From Spirochaetales bacterium (GTDB lineage Bacteria > Spirochaetota > Spirochaetia > Sphaerochaetales > Sphaerochaetaceae): a DNA stretch of 33,176 nucleotides. How positions within the stretch are numbered: position 1 is the first letter of the stretch; the number at the start of each line of letters is the position of its first letter. Positions 12,398 through 21,302 of this stretch are shown piece by piece. Location: NCBI GenBank assembly GCA_022785155.1, contig JALFRH010000232.1:1-33176 (forward strand), read 5' to 3'. The position numbers and the translations under genes are program-made. Under the pieces are notes generated by a model. That model was not told the origin of the DNA and did not search any database. It saw only the letters and a list, made by a program, of their open reading frames with translations.

Positions 12398-13741
12398 ATG
12401 AAAGAAACACGAATGTGCATTATCGGAGGAGGAAGTAGGCTTTGGGCAATACAGTTCTTCAAGGATTTGGCATATAACAAAATGACCAACGGAACTGTAG
12501 TCCTGTATGATATAGACCATAAGGCGGCAATGAACAACGTTGCCGTGGGAGAGCAGACTTTCCGTGTCAACGATAGTGTCGGTAGATTTAAGTTTATTGC
12601 TGAAGATAACCTTGAAAAAGCTCTTCAAGGCGTAGATTTGGTGATCATATCAATTGAGCCGGGTAACATTGAGTGCAGAAAGGGAGATCTTCTGCTTCCT
12701 GAGGAATATGGAATATTGGAGAGTGTCGGAGATACCACTGGTCCGGGAGGAATCATGAGGGCCCGTAGGGCACTGCCATTCTTCTTTGAGTTTGCCAGGA
12801 CAATAAAGAAGGTATGCCCTGATGCTTGGGTAATAAATTATACAAACCCTATGACTCTCTGTACTGCGGCCCTTTACAAGGCCTTCCCTGGAATCAAGGC
12901 TTTGGGATGCTGCCATGAAGTATTCCATACTGAAACATTCATTGCAGAAAAAGTGGCCCAGTGGTTTGATGTTCCTGTTCCAGACAGAAGAGAAATCAAG
13001 GTTGATATTACAGGTGTGAATCACTTCACTTGGGTTACAGGCGCTTCCTGGCGTGGTATCGATCTTATGCCGAGACTTAAGGCCTTGAGTGAAGATCCAA
13101 ATACATATAAGGATCTTACAGAGGTTGCAAAGAAGAGGGTTGAGGAAGAGAAGTGGTTTGACTGCGACCACATTGTCGCCCTTTCCCTTCTCAGGGACTT
13201 CGGTGCCCTCGGTGCTGCAGGAGACAGACACCTATCTGAATTTGTGCCTTTCTATCTTAATTCAGACGAGGATTTCTGGAGATATGGAGTAGTAAGGACT
13301 CCTTATAAATGGAGAGTTGAGGAAGATAAGAGAAAGAAGGCCAAGGTTTACGACGATGAGGAGTTGAAGGCCAAGCTTTCAGATGAAGAGGGTGTGGATA
13401 TAATGAGATCCCTTATGGGAGACAGGACTCTTTACACCAATATCAACGTTCCAAACGAAGGTCAGATTACATATCTTCCAAAGGGAAGGATCGTTGAATC
13501 CAATGGCTTCATAAGTGAAAACTCAATTCGTCCTATAGTATCCAAAGAACCTCCATTGGCTGTTCAGAATATGGTGAGACGAGTATCTGATATACAGGAT
13601 ATGACACTGGAGGCCATATGGAACAATGATGAGAAGCTATTGTTCTCAGCATTCCTATCGGATCCTTTGGTAAATCTCAATAGAGATAAAGCAAAAGAGC
13701 TTTTCGATAAAATGCTTGTCGCTTCCCAGTATAAGCAATAA
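12398..13741 (+). CDS. Family 4 glycoside hydrolase (alpha-galactosidase/alpha-galacturonidase-like)
   Basis: This 447-aa protein of GH4 type uses NAD+ and a divalent metal for redox-assisted hydrolysis. The N-terminal Rossmann motif is CIIGGGSRLW. The family blocks SVGDTTGPGGIMRARR, INYTNPMTLC, the metal-binding cysteine/histidine segment GCCHEVFHTE and TGVNHFTWVTG are all visible. The CHE segment differs from the CN-P motif of 6-phospho-glycosidases, which points to non-phosphorylated substrates. The nearby but convergent galK makes an alpha-galactoside plausible, while GVNHFTW also occurs in galacturonidase-like members. AGGAGG lies 7 nt before ATG 12398. A pair of direct repeats upstream probably controls it. 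Confidence 0.88.
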   Translation: MKETRMCIIGGGSRLWAIQFFKDLAYNKMTNGTVVLYDIDHKAAMNNVAVGEQTFRVNDSVGRFKFIAEDNLEKALQGVDLVIISIEPGNIECRKGDLLLPEEYGILESVGDTTGPGGIMRARRALPFFFEFARTIKKVCPDAWVINYTNPMTLCTAALYKAFPGIKALGCCHEVFHTETFIAEKVAQWFDVPVPDRREIKVDITGVNHFTWVTGASWRGIDLMPRLKALSEDPNTYKDLTEVAKKRVEEEKWFDCDHIVALSLLRDFGALGAAGDRHLSEFVPFYLNSDEDFWRYGVVRTPYKWRVEEDKRKKAKVYDDEELKAKLSDEEGVDIMRSLMGDRTLYTNINVPNEGQITYLPKGRIVESNGFISENSIRPIVSKEPPLAVQNMVRRVSDIQDMTLEAIWNNDEKLLFSAFLSDPLVNLNRDKAKELFDKMLVASQYKQ

Positions 13742-13775
13742 AAAATAAGGGCAGTTGGATGATCCGGCTGCCCTT
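13740..13775 (-). terminator. Terminator of galK, possibly bidirectional
   Basis: AAGGGCAG (13747-13754) and CTGCCCTT (13768-13775) form an 8-bp stem with a 13-nt loop. The minus strand continues with ATTTTTTATTG, a good U tract for galK. On the plus strand only a weak AT-rich tail follows, so it may also serve the GH4 gene. Confidence 0.8.
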
Positions 13776-13789
13776 GATTAATATTTCAA

Positions 13790-15040
13790 TCAGTAGATTC
13801 TTGCTACAGGTAGGCTTCTTATAGAGATTATTGTTGTGCATCCCTTTCCGAAGAGATTCTCCATGCCCTCTACATATCTGGATATAAGCCTCTTGGGAAC
13901 ATAGGCCTGTATTGTTCCTGCAAATCCACCTCCATGTACCCTTACGGCACCTTCGCCATCCAAGATCTCTTCGCTTAAAGCGATTGCCAAGGATACTCCC
14001 TGCTCCTTGGGGCAGGATGAAGGATATACATTCTGAAGGAATCTGAAGGAAGAGTTCCCGCTTTCAGTTACGTTATAAAGGAAAGTATCTATATCTCCCT
14101 GTTTCAGGTCATTGAGCATGTACCTGACCCTCTCATTTTCCTTGAAAAAATGATAAGCACGAAGTATCGCCCTGTCATTTTTTACTCTTTCCCTGATGGC
14201 AGAGAGGTCTTTGATGAAGGCGTCGAAGTCCACTTCCCTTAGGTTTTCTTTTCCATAGAAATGGGCGATCTGTCTCATTTCAGGAGGTACTGCAGCATAT
14301 TCGTCAGTCAAATCTGCATGGCAGCCTCTGGTATCTGTAATGACCATCTCCAAATCATAATCGGAGAAATCAAAGGAGAGGGCCTCTACCTTTGGTTCGG
14401 TTTTGTCCTCAAAGTCTATTCCGATTATTCCGCCATAGGCACAGGAAAGCTGGTCCAGTAGACCTGATGGCTTACCAAAGTATACATTCTCTGCATATTG
14501 GCCGATCTTGGCCAGCTCCACAGGGGAGAGGGCATCCTCTGCATAAAGGGCATTGAATATCTCCGCTATCAATACTTCCACTGAGGCGGATGAACTGAGA
14601 CCTGAACCTCTCAGGACCCTGGATGTTACGTTTGCATCCCAGCCCTTGATCTCAAAACCTCTATCCTTGAAAGCTTTGGCGATTCCTCTGAGAAGGGATG
14701 CAGTGGTATTTATTTCATCCTTCTTGATTTCATCATCCGAGAAATCTATGGAACACTTGGGGAAGCCTTCACTATAGAAGTTGATGACAGTGTCATCCCT
14801 TCTGGATGCTGCGGCGATTGTATCCAGATTGATTGCAGCGCCGATGACAAGGCCAAGGTTATGGTCTGTATGGTTTCCTGCTATCTCGGTTCTACCAGCA
14901 GCTGAGAAAATCATAGGTTTGTCTTTACCGAACAAAGCCTTATGAGCCTCTACCAATGAGAGGAATCTATTATCCATTTCTTCCACGTTTACGCTCTTAC
15001 CGTAAAGAGCAGTATATTTTTGTCTTAGAGTTGAAATCAT
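13790..15040 (-). CDS. galK: Galactokinase
   Basis: This 416-aa GHMP kinase phosphorylates galactose at C1 in the Leloir pathway. The galactokinase signature reads AAGRTEIAGNHTDHNLG, with the substrate-recognition GRTE-N-TDH residues. The ATP-binding loop is VLRGSGLSSSASVEV, the segment carrying the catalytic aspartate is GKPSGLLDQLSCAYGG, and motif 3 is RVHGGGFAGTIQAYV. The N-terminal extension before the signature (about 45 residues) is somewhat longer than in E. coli GalK. galT and galE are not in the window. It lies 15 bp downstream of the recQ-like stop, so the two genes may share a transcript. Confidence 0.95.
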   Translation of the reverse strand: MISTLRQKYTALYGKSVNVEEMDNRFLSLVEAHKALFGKDKPMIFSAAGRTEIAGNHTDHNLGLVIGAAINLDTIAAASRRDDTVINFYSEGFPKCSIDFSDDEIKKDEINTTASLLRGIAKAFKDRGFEIKGWDANVTSRVLRGSGLSSSASVEVLIAEIFNALYAEDALSPVELAKIGQYAENVYFGKPSGLLDQLSCAYGGIIGIDFEDKTEPKVEALSFDFSDYDLEMVITDTRGCHADLTDEYAAVPPEMRQIAHFYGKENLREVDFDAFIKDLSAIRERVKNDRAILRAYHFFKENERVRYMLNDLKQGDIDTFLYNVTESGNSSFRFLQNVYPSSCPKEQGVSLAIALSEEILDGEGAVRVHGGGFAGTIQAYVPKRLISRYVEGMENLFGKGCTTIISIRSLPVARIY

Positions 15041-15055
15041 ACCTATATTCTAATT

Positions 15056-16468
15056 TTAAGATTGAAGTTGTAAAAGCCTTTTCTTTCCCATTTTACTTAG
15101 TACAAGGAATCTTAGTTTTGTATTGATATATCCAGAAGCTTCCAATTCCCTAAGGCTTTCCTCGACTTCCTTCACTGTCCATTTATGCAGTTTTGGAAAA
15201 GGATTGAAAAGGCTTTTTCTTATGAGTCTCTTGATTACACTTTTCCTTCTTCTCAATAAGTGCCTGTTCATTTCCTTGAGTATGGCTATTTCTCCTGAAG
15301 GAACGAAGTTGTCAGAGACACATGCCGAGCAGCGGCCGCACTCGTCATGCTCCGTCTCTTCACCCATTATTTTCAATAGGGCATTCCTTATACATTCTCC
15401 TGAAGAAAATACACTCTTCAGTTTCCCTTCTTCCCTTTGTTTCCACAGCACAAAAGAGTGGGCCTCCTCTCCGTCTCTTCCAGCTCTTCCTGCCTCCTGA
15501 AGAAACTCGTCGGCTTTCTGGGGAAGATAAATGTGGATTACGCTTCTTATATTCTTTTTATCAACCCCCATTCCATAGGCCGTGGTGGCTGCCAGCACGC
15601 CGTCATTGGAAAGAAAAAATTCTTCCTCTATCTGTTTTCTCTTTTCCTTGTCCAATCCTGCATGGTAGAAAAGACACCTGATGGCTTTGGAAGTAAGAAA
15701 GAATGCCACTCTCTCCGTGTCTTCCCGACTTCTACAGAAAATCACAGCAGGCCTGTATTCCTTTTTTCTTAGAATCTGTACTAGATCGTCTTCAATCTTC
15801 AAAGAGTGTATGGAGTGGTAATAGATATTGTTCCTGTCACTGGAAGCTTTGACGACATAGGGTGTGGATCCAAGAAAGACACGTTGGACTATGGTGGGGT
15901 AGATTTTATCTTCCATGGTGGCGGTAAAGGCAAGAATGTGGCGGGGCTTTATAAGGGACAACAAGGATGGCAGTTCTTTGTAACTGGGACGAAAAGTATC
16001 TCCCCAGCTTACTGTGGTATGGACTTCATCTATGACTACTGTGGATGTCTTTTCCCATAACTCCTTGTATTCAGGTTTACTCATTAAATATAGGAGCATC
16101 TCCATGTTTGTTATCAAGACCTTGTATTCGCCATTGATCAAGGCCTCGATCTTTCTCTCCCTTTCTTCTCTGGCCATACCACCCTTTAGGGTGAGCGTCG
16201 GTATGTTCATCCCTTTCATCCTCTTCTCTTGGTCTGCCATCAAGGAAAGAAGTGGGTAAATGCATATTACAATTCCTTTGATAAAAATGAGAGGCGCCAT
16301 GAAGCAGATGGATTTACCGCTTCCTGTAGGAAGGACAGCCAGGAGTCTCGTCTCCTTCTTGTTTTCTTCATTCATTGCTATATGGGTCACCACCAGTTCC
16401 TGATGGGGAAGAAGATATGTTATTCCCAGTTTTTCTCTCAGTTCTTTCTTTAGTTTCATTTGATCCAT
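15056..16468 (-). CDS. Short RecQ-family ATP-dependent DNA helicase
   Basis: This is about 470 aa. Walker A is LPTGSGKSICF. Motif II is DEVH (RecQ usually has DEAH), followed by the RecQ aromatic loop TTVSWGDTFRPSYKEL. Other motifs are AFTATMED, VIFCRSREDTE, ATTAYGMGVDKKNIRSVIH and QEAGRAGRDG. A cysteine set (ECGRCSAC, with an upstream C) fits the RecQ zinc region. A C-terminal winged-helix-like part is present but the HRDC domain is missing, so it is shorter than E. coli RecQ. The ORF-track start is a TTG at 16489. ATG 16468 or ATG 16459 are better, but neither has a Shine-Dalgarno sequence. A TTCAAA-18-TTTAAT promoter lies just upstream (16502-16473). Confidence 0.88.
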   Translation of the reverse strand: MDQMKLKKELREKLGITYLLPHQELVVTHIAMNEENKKETRLLAVLPTGSGKSICFMAPLIFIKGIVICIYPLLSLMADQEKRMKGMNIPTLTLKGGMAREERERKIEALINGEYKVLITNMEMLLYLMSKPEYKELWEKTSTVVIDEVHTTVSWGDTFRPSYKELPSLLSLIKPRHILAFTATMEDKIYPTIVQRVFLGSTPYVVKASSDRNNIYYHSIHSLKIEDDLVQILRKKEYRPAVIFCRSREDTERVAFFLTSKAIRCLFYHAGLDKEKRKQIEEEFFLSNDGVLAATTAYGMGVDKKNIRSVIHIYLPQKADEFLQEAGRAGRDGEEAHSFVLWKQREEGKLKSVFSSGECIRNALLKIMGEETEHDECGRCSACVSDNFVPSGEIAILKEMNRHLLRRRKSVIKRLIRKSLFNPFPKLHKWTVKEVEESLRELEASGYINTKLRFLVLSKMGKKRLLQLQS

Positions 16469-16570
16469 ACATATTAAACAGAAAAACAAGGGATATTTTG
16501 AATTTTGAATTTATGATTTAAAATAACATTCCTATATAAGAATGAAATATTTGGTATTATATTAAATTGA

Positions 16571-16601
16571 AGAAATGAAAAAGGGGAGGACAAACCTCCC
16601 C
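16571..16601 (-). terminator. Terminator of ackA
   Basis: On the minus strand GGGGAGG-TTTGT-CCTCCCC is a perfect 7-bp stem followed by TTTTTCATTTC. It lies directly after the ackA stop. Confidence 0.9.
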
Positions 16602-16612
16602 ATACCTATACG

Positions 16613-17956
16613 TCAGTTCTTCTTTGGAGGAACAGCGATGATATTCTTGAGGCCGGGCTTCTTCTCAAGGTTCTTTACAAGACCTCTCTCTCTAGCCTTA
16701 TTTACGTAGTTAGGATCTTCGAAAGAGTAGTGGAAGTTTGTATGGACATCATATGTTCCCTTCATGAGGGCATAAGCGTCTTCAGTGATTACAAGCTCTT
16801 CATCTGTCGGGATGACGAAGATCTTTACAGGTGAATCATCTGCGCTGATTACAGTTTCAGCGTTTCTGCAGTGTGAAAGGTCGTTCTTCTCTGGATCGAT
16901 CTTGATTTCAAGTCCTTCCAGTCCCTGACAGGATCCAAGTCTGATGTTCTCACCCATTTCACCTACACCTGCAGTGAAGACAATGGCGTCGACCCTTCCG
17001 AGAAGTGCAGCATATGCACCGATGTACTTCTTGATTCTGTGGCACTCAAGGTCTACGCAGAGCTGAGCCTTTTCATCGCCATTTTCAGCCATAATGGAAA
17101 CGTCTCTTCTATCGCTCTTTCCGCAGAGGCCTACAAGACCGGACTTCTTGTTGAGGATAGTGTCCATTTCTTTTACAGAGTAACCTGCATTCTCACAGAT
17201 ATATGGGATGACAGCTGGATCGATGTCTCCGCTTCTTGTTCCCATAACAAGACCTTCAAGTGGAGTGAGACCCATTGTAGTGTCGATACATACACCATTC
17301 TTTACAGCACAAGCGGAAGCACCGTTTCCGATATGGAGGATGATTACGTTTGTATCTTTGTTTTCCTTTCCAAGGAGAACTGCAGCTCTCTTTGCGCAGT
17401 ACAGGTGGCTTGTTCCGTGGAAACCATAGCGGCGTACGTTGTACTTTTCATACCACTCATAAGGAACGGCATACATAAAAGCTTCCCTAGGCATTGTCTG
17501 GTGCCAAGCTGTATCGAGAACGATTGCCTGTGGAACATTTGGCATAAGCTTTCTTGCACATTCGATGCCCATGATGTTGCCTGGCATGTGGAGTGGTCCT
17601 AGTGGAATAAGGGTCTTGAGCTGCTCTATGACTTCATCTGTTACAAGTGTAGACTTCTTGAACATCTCACCGCCGTGGAGAACTCTGTGTCCTACAGCAC
17701 CGATTTCAGAAAGATCCTTGATACAGCCGTATGTAGGATCCTGGAGCATCTTGAGAATGTAATCGATGGCTTCGGCATGGGTGGGAGAAACGAACTTGTC
17801 ATTGAACTCCTCTTTGCCACGAGACTTCTGTTCGATAGTCGAGTATTCCTGGCCGATGCGTTCTACCACACCGACTGTAAGGACATCCTTGTTGTCCCAA
17901 TCATAGACCTGATATTTTGCGGAGGAACTTCCGCAGTTCAAGGTTAAGATTACCAT
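16613..17956 (-). CDS. ackA: Acetate kinase
   Basis: This 447-aa enzyme makes ATP and acetate from acetyl phosphate in fermentation. Motifs in order are [44 protein letters not shown], the phosphate loop [37 protein letters not shown] and PTDEELVI. About 45 extra residues follow the usual C-terminus ([20 protein letters not shown] and a lysine-rich end), so it is longer than the roughly 400-aa E. coli enzyme. CAGGAG lies 6 nt before ATG 17956. No pta is adjacent; it is a single-gene unit with its own terminator, divergent from the unknown secreted protein. Confidence 0.96.
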   Translation of the reverse strand: MVILTLNCGSSSAKYQVYDWDNKDVLTVGVVERIGQEYSTIEQKSRGKEEFNDKFVSPTHAEAIDYILKMLQDPTYGCIKDLSEIGAVGHRVLHGGEMFKKSTLVTDEVIEQLKTLIPLGPLHMPGNIMGIECARKLMPNVPQAIVLDTAWHQTMPREAFMYAVPYEWYEKYNVRRYGFHGTSHLYCAKRAAVLLGKENKDTNVIILHIGNGASACAVKNGVCIDTTMGLTPLEGLVMGTRSGDIDPAVIPYICENAGYSVKEMDTILNKKSGLVGLCGKSDRRDVSIMAENGDEKAQLCVDLECHRIKKYIGAYAALLGRVDAIVFTAGVGEMGENIRLGSCQGLEGLEIKIDPEKNDLSHCRNAETVISADDSPVKIFVIPTDEELVITEDAYALMKGTYDVHTNFHYSFEDPNYVNKARERGLVKNLEKKPGLKNIIAVPPKKN

Positions 17957-18027
17957 TGATATCTCCTGAATATGTTATTCGTTTTATGAGTGAATGATAT
18001 ATCAGAAAGAAGAAAACCTCCACCTCA

Positions 18028-18062
18028 ATAAATGTAAATAAATGAAAAATGGATAAATGTAA
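18028..18062. repeat. Three short ATAAATG repeats between ackA and the secreted-protein gene
   Basis: ATAAATG occurs at 18028, 18038 and 18053, the first and third extended to ATAAATGTAA. The first two are exactly one helical turn apart. They lie in the shared promoter gap and could be a regulator site, or merely AT-rich sequence. Confidence 0.35.
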
Positions 18063-18083
18063 CTGAAATTGCGTTATATATGT

Positions 18084-19124
18084 ATGAAGCGAATTATATT
18101 GATTGTAGGTTTTTCAGTTTTTCTCTCATTTTTGCTCCACTCTTATTCCATTGTCTTTGACACTGGAAGTATAGGGGTCGAGGGAGATAGAGGAAAGGTT
18201 GGAGTAAATAGATGGGGTATGAGGATAAACAGCCCATACTTTTCCTTCGGCGGCGTGGACACAGGTGGTGACATCAAGAAGATTGACGATCCCCATTACT
18301 CTTATTCCCATGGGCTGTACTATGGCCTTCCCTCCAAGACAACAAGTCTATTCGGTTCCACAATAAGGGGGAAGGAGAGCTGGCTTTCTTTTATTTATGG
18401 AGAGCGTAATGGTTTTGGCTTTGGGTATGAGGGGAGGAATATAAGGGCTTTCCTATATTCATTTTCAAAAGAGGAAGACAAAAACATTCAAAAGAGATTG
18501 GTGGACAGAGTGGACGTAAATGTAATCTACCTGGGCCTTGAGGGAAAGAAGGATATGTTTTCCTTCTCCTCCTTCCTATCCTTTACAGATACCCTTTATT
18601 TCTCCTCCATGGTGAAGGGCAGTATGGATTTGGGCATATTGAAAATAGAGATGGGGTATGGGAGACTCCAGAGGTTACTGAAGAGTACAAATGATTGGGA
18701 GACGAGCCTGCAGCTATCACTACATAAAGAGACTGCAGAAGTTACCTTCTCCCTCTTTCTCTCTCCTCCTCCCATTTATTCTTACTCCTATGGGTCCCTG
18801 GAATTTATATCAGAAGGAGGAATGACAATAGGGAACGTAAGGATTGAAGGGGCTTTAAAACGAAGCTTTAAAAATGGAAAGGAAGATGTGGACGCCTCCC
18901 TTTCTCTTTCCCATTCTTTCTGGAAAGTGAAGATATCGAAAAAAAGCGGCGTCACCGTTTCCTGTAGTTTCGATTCTTCTTCCTTCTCCATAGGACAGGA
19001 TAAACTGGAGACGAAAGTCGTGTTGGAGGAGAATGAAGTGGAGATTACCGTCGACAGTGGAGGAAAGAGTAGTGTAAAGGGGAGAATAGAAATAAAGGAT
19101 CAAACCAGTCCTCCAAGACCATGA
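18084..19124 (+). CDS. Unrecognised secreted, beta-rich protein (possible outer-membrane barrel)
   Basis: This 346-aa protein has a clear signal peptide, MKRIILIVGFSVFLSFLLHSYS, without a lipobox cysteine. The rest is rich in alternating short strands with G, S, F and Y (GFGFGYEGRNIRAFLYSF, LYFSSMVKGSMDLGILKIEM, SLSLSHSFWKVKISKKSG), which resembles outer-membrane barrel or autotransporter-like proteins of spirochaetes. The very C-terminus (KDQTSPPRP) does not end in the aromatic residue typical of proteobacterial barrels. I do not recognise the family. The ORF track starts at TTG 18069; ATG 18084 begins the signal peptide, but no ribosome binding site precedes it. A TTATAT box ends 4 nt upstream. 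No terminator was found after it. Confidence 0.7.
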   Translation: MKRIILIVGFSVFLSFLLHSYSIVFDTGSIGVEGDRGKVGVNRWGMRINSPYFSFGGVDTGGDIKKIDDPHYSYSHGLYYGLPSKTTSLFGSTIRGKESWLSFIYGERNGFGFGYEGRNIRAFLYSFSKEEDKNIQKRLVDRVDVNVIYLGLEGKKDMFSFSSFLSFTDTLYFSSMVKGSMDLGILKIEMGYGRLQRLLKSTNDWETSLQLSLHKETAEVTFSLFLSPPPIYSYSYGSLEFISEGGMTIGNVRIEGALKRSFKNGKEDVDASLSLSHSFWKVKISKKSGVTVSCSFDSSSFSIGQDKLETKVVLEENEVEITVDSGGKSSVKGRIEIKDQTSPPRP

Positions 19125-19337
19125 AGGACAGTTTTCCCGTCCCCATATGACTATAAATGGAACGAAAAAAAGGAAATACACTTGAAGGCATATGCGAGTT
19201 CAATTCTTGGCCCAGGAATGTATATTTTGTGTGTAAAACGGGTTCTATGAAATTTTTATGGCAGCCAATCTTCTTTAATCATGGGCATAAATCTATTATA
19301 CTTACAGAAAGTGCCTTTGGCACAAAGGAGATTAAGC

Positions 19338-20741
19338 ATGAAGCTGTATAACACAATGGATCGCAAAGTTGAGGAGTTCGTACCGATTGAAGAAGGAAAG
19401 GTCGGAATGTACTGTTGTGGTCCTACAGTCTACAACTATGCCCATATCGGTAACTTAAGGACTTATATTTTTGAAGATATACTTCACCGCACCTTGGAAG
19501 AGGCTGGATATAGAGTAAAACATGTCATGAACATCACTGATGTGGGACATCTTACAGGTGATGGAGACGATGGCGAAGACAAATTGGGCAAGAGAAGTAG
19601 AGAGACTGGAAAGAGCGTATGGGATATTGCAGCATTCTATACAGACGCTTTTTTTGCAGATGAAAAAGCTTTGAATATCAAGAGACCCAATGTAGTGTGC
19701 AAGGCTACCGACCACATACAGGATATGATCGCCCTCATCAAGAGACTGGAAGAGAAGGGCCATACATATACTGCCGGAGGAAATGTCTATTTCTCAATAG
19801 ATACCATCGACGACTATGGAAAACTTGCAGGCCAGAAACAGGAAGATAAGCTCAGCGGTGCACGTATTGCAGTGGATGGCAACAAGCGTAATCCTCAGGA
19901 CTTCGTACTATGGTTCACCAACAGCAAGTTCGGCGAGCAGGCTATGATGTGGGACTCCCCATGGGGAAGAGGATATCCTGGCTGGCATATCGAATGCTCC
20001 GCCATGAGCATGAAATATCTTGGTGAAACCTTTGATATCCATTGCGGTGGCATAGATGCAATTCCTGTCCACCACACCAATGAAATTGCTCAGAGTGAAG
20101 CCGCCACCGGCCATAAGTGGGTCAACTACTGGTGCCATGGAGAATTCCTTCTCAACGATAAGGGTAAGATGAGTAAATCCTCAGGAGAGTTCCTGACTCT
20201 ACCTGTATTGGTAGGTCATGGCTACAATGCTCTGGATTACAGATATTTCTGTCTAGGCGGCCATTATCGTACTCAGCTTAAGTTCTCCTACGAGGCTTTG
20301 GACCATGCAAAGAGCGCAAGGGAGAGGCTGAACTCAATGGTGGCTGAGTTAAAGGCAAAGGCAAAGCCGGAATCCACAATCTCTGAAAAGGCAGAGAGTT
20401 ACAAGGATTCTTTCTTTGCCGCGCTTTTCAACGACCTCAGATGCCCTGAGGCCTTGGCTGTAATGTGGAAGATGCTGAAAGACAACTCCATTCCCGAAGG
20501 AGAAAAGCTTTCTCTTCTTTACTCCATGGATAAAGTACTTGGTTTGGACCTGGATAAAGTCGAGGCCAAGAAGGAAGAAAAGGTAGGTGGAGAAGAGGAG
20601 TGGAAGCTTGTTGAAGAGAGAAAACAGGCTAAGGCTGAAAAGAACTATCAGAGAGCCGATGAAATAAGAAAAGAGTTGGAAGAAAGGGGATATATCGTGA
20701 AAGATACCCCTCAGGGACCAATTCTTCAAAAAATAGTGTAA
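19338..20741 (+). CDS. cysS: Cysteinyl-tRNA synthetase
   Basis: This is a 467-aa class I aminoacyl-tRNA synthetase. The zinc/active-site cysteine is in MYCCGPTVYNYAHIGNLRT, which also carries the HIGH motif (HIGN). The second zinc ligand group is GWHIECSAMS with the later HHTNE. KMSKS is KGKMSKSSG. The C-terminal charged part (EERKQAKAEKNYQRADEIRKELEERG) is the usual anticodon-binding tail. The ORF track starts 19 codons early; AAAGGAG lies 7 nt before ATG 19338. A TATACT box near 19297-19302 with TTTAAT 17 bp upstream is a weak promoter, and a small GTGCC-TTT-GGCAC hairpin lies just before the ribosome binding site. The sigma factor gene follows after 27 bp. Confidence 0.96.
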   Translation: MKLYNTMDRKVEEFVPIEEGKVGMYCCGPTVYNYAHIGNLRTYIFEDILHRTLEEAGYRVKHVMNITDVGHLTGDGDDGEDKLGKRSRETGKSVWDIAAFYTDAFFADEKALNIKRPNVVCKATDHIQDMIALIKRLEEKGHTYTAGGNVYFSIDTIDDYGKLAGQKQEDKLSGARIAVDGNKRNPQDFVLWFTNSKFGEQAMMWDSPWGRGYPGWHIECSAMSMKYLGETFDIHCGGIDAIPVHHTNEIAQSEAATGHKWVNYWCHGEFLLNDKGKMSKSSGEFLTLPVLVGHGYNALDYRYFCLGGHYRTQLKFSYEALDHAKSARERLNSMVAELKAKAKPESTISEKAESYKDSFFAALFNDLRCPEALAVMWKMLKDNSIPEGEKLSLLYSMDKVLGLDLDKVEAKKEEKVGGEEEWKLVEERKQAKAEKNYQRADEIRKELEERGYIVKDTPQGPILQKIV

Positions 20742-20768
20742 CCATTAGATAGGAAATTTGTTAATAAG

Positions 20769-21302
20769 ATGGAAATCAAAAGTACCAACCGGGAAGATTT
20801 CAGGAAAGTATACGATGCGAATTACACACTTTTGATGCAGGTGGTGATGCACATTGTCTACAATCAGGAAATTGCAGAAGACTTGGTCCAGGAATCATTC
20901 GAACGTTTTTATGTTAAGAATCTTTCCTTCCCGACCATGGATGATGCCAAGTATTGGCTGTTGAGAGTTTCCAAGAATCTGGCTCTCAATAATGTTCGAA
21001 GGAACAAGAGAGAGATACAGCTTGTGGATAAGGTCAAAAAGATGCCGGGTGAAACCGCAAACTACTATGACTCCTCCAAGGCTGTCATGGAAGAAGAGGA
21101 AAGAAAGGCTGTTAGAGATGCCGTCAATGCTCTGCCAGAGAACTTGAGAAGCGTGATACAGCTGAAAGAGTACTCGGGTCTTGACTATAAAGCTATAGGA
21201 AAGGTTCTGGGTATTTCTGAAACTAATGTTAAGGTCAGAGTCCATAGAGCCAGAAAAAAGCTGGAAGAGATTCTTTCCTCGGAGGATAAAGATGTGTATT
21301 GA
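20769..21302 (+). CDS. ECF-type RNA polymerase sigma factor
   Basis: This 177-aa protein has sigma region 2 (YNQEIAEDLVQESFERFYVK, then WLLRVSKNLALNNVRRNKRE) and region 4 (LPENLRSVIQLKEYSGLDYKAIGKVLGISETNVKVRVHRARKKL). It lacks regions 1 and 3, as expected for the ECF group. It would direct transcription of a stress or envelope regulon under control of the anti-sigma factor encoded by the next gene. Its last 11 bp overlap that gene, so the pair is translationally coupled. It sits 27 bp after cysS with no terminator between them. Confidence 0.92.
   Translation: MEIKSTNREDFRKVYDANYTLLMQVVMHIVYNQEIAEDLVQESFERFYVKNLSFPTMDDAKYWLLRVSKNLALNNVRRNKREIQLVDKVKKMPGETANYYDSSKAVMEEEERKAVRDAVNALPENLRSVIQLKEYSGLDYKAIGKVLGISETNVKVRVHRARKKLEEILSSEDKDVY

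Noticed and set aside
19125-19337. T-box riboswitch before cysS
   Set aside because: No T-box core sequence, antiterminator or terminator pair is seen; only a small GTGCC-TTT-GGCAC hairpin near the ribosome binding site.
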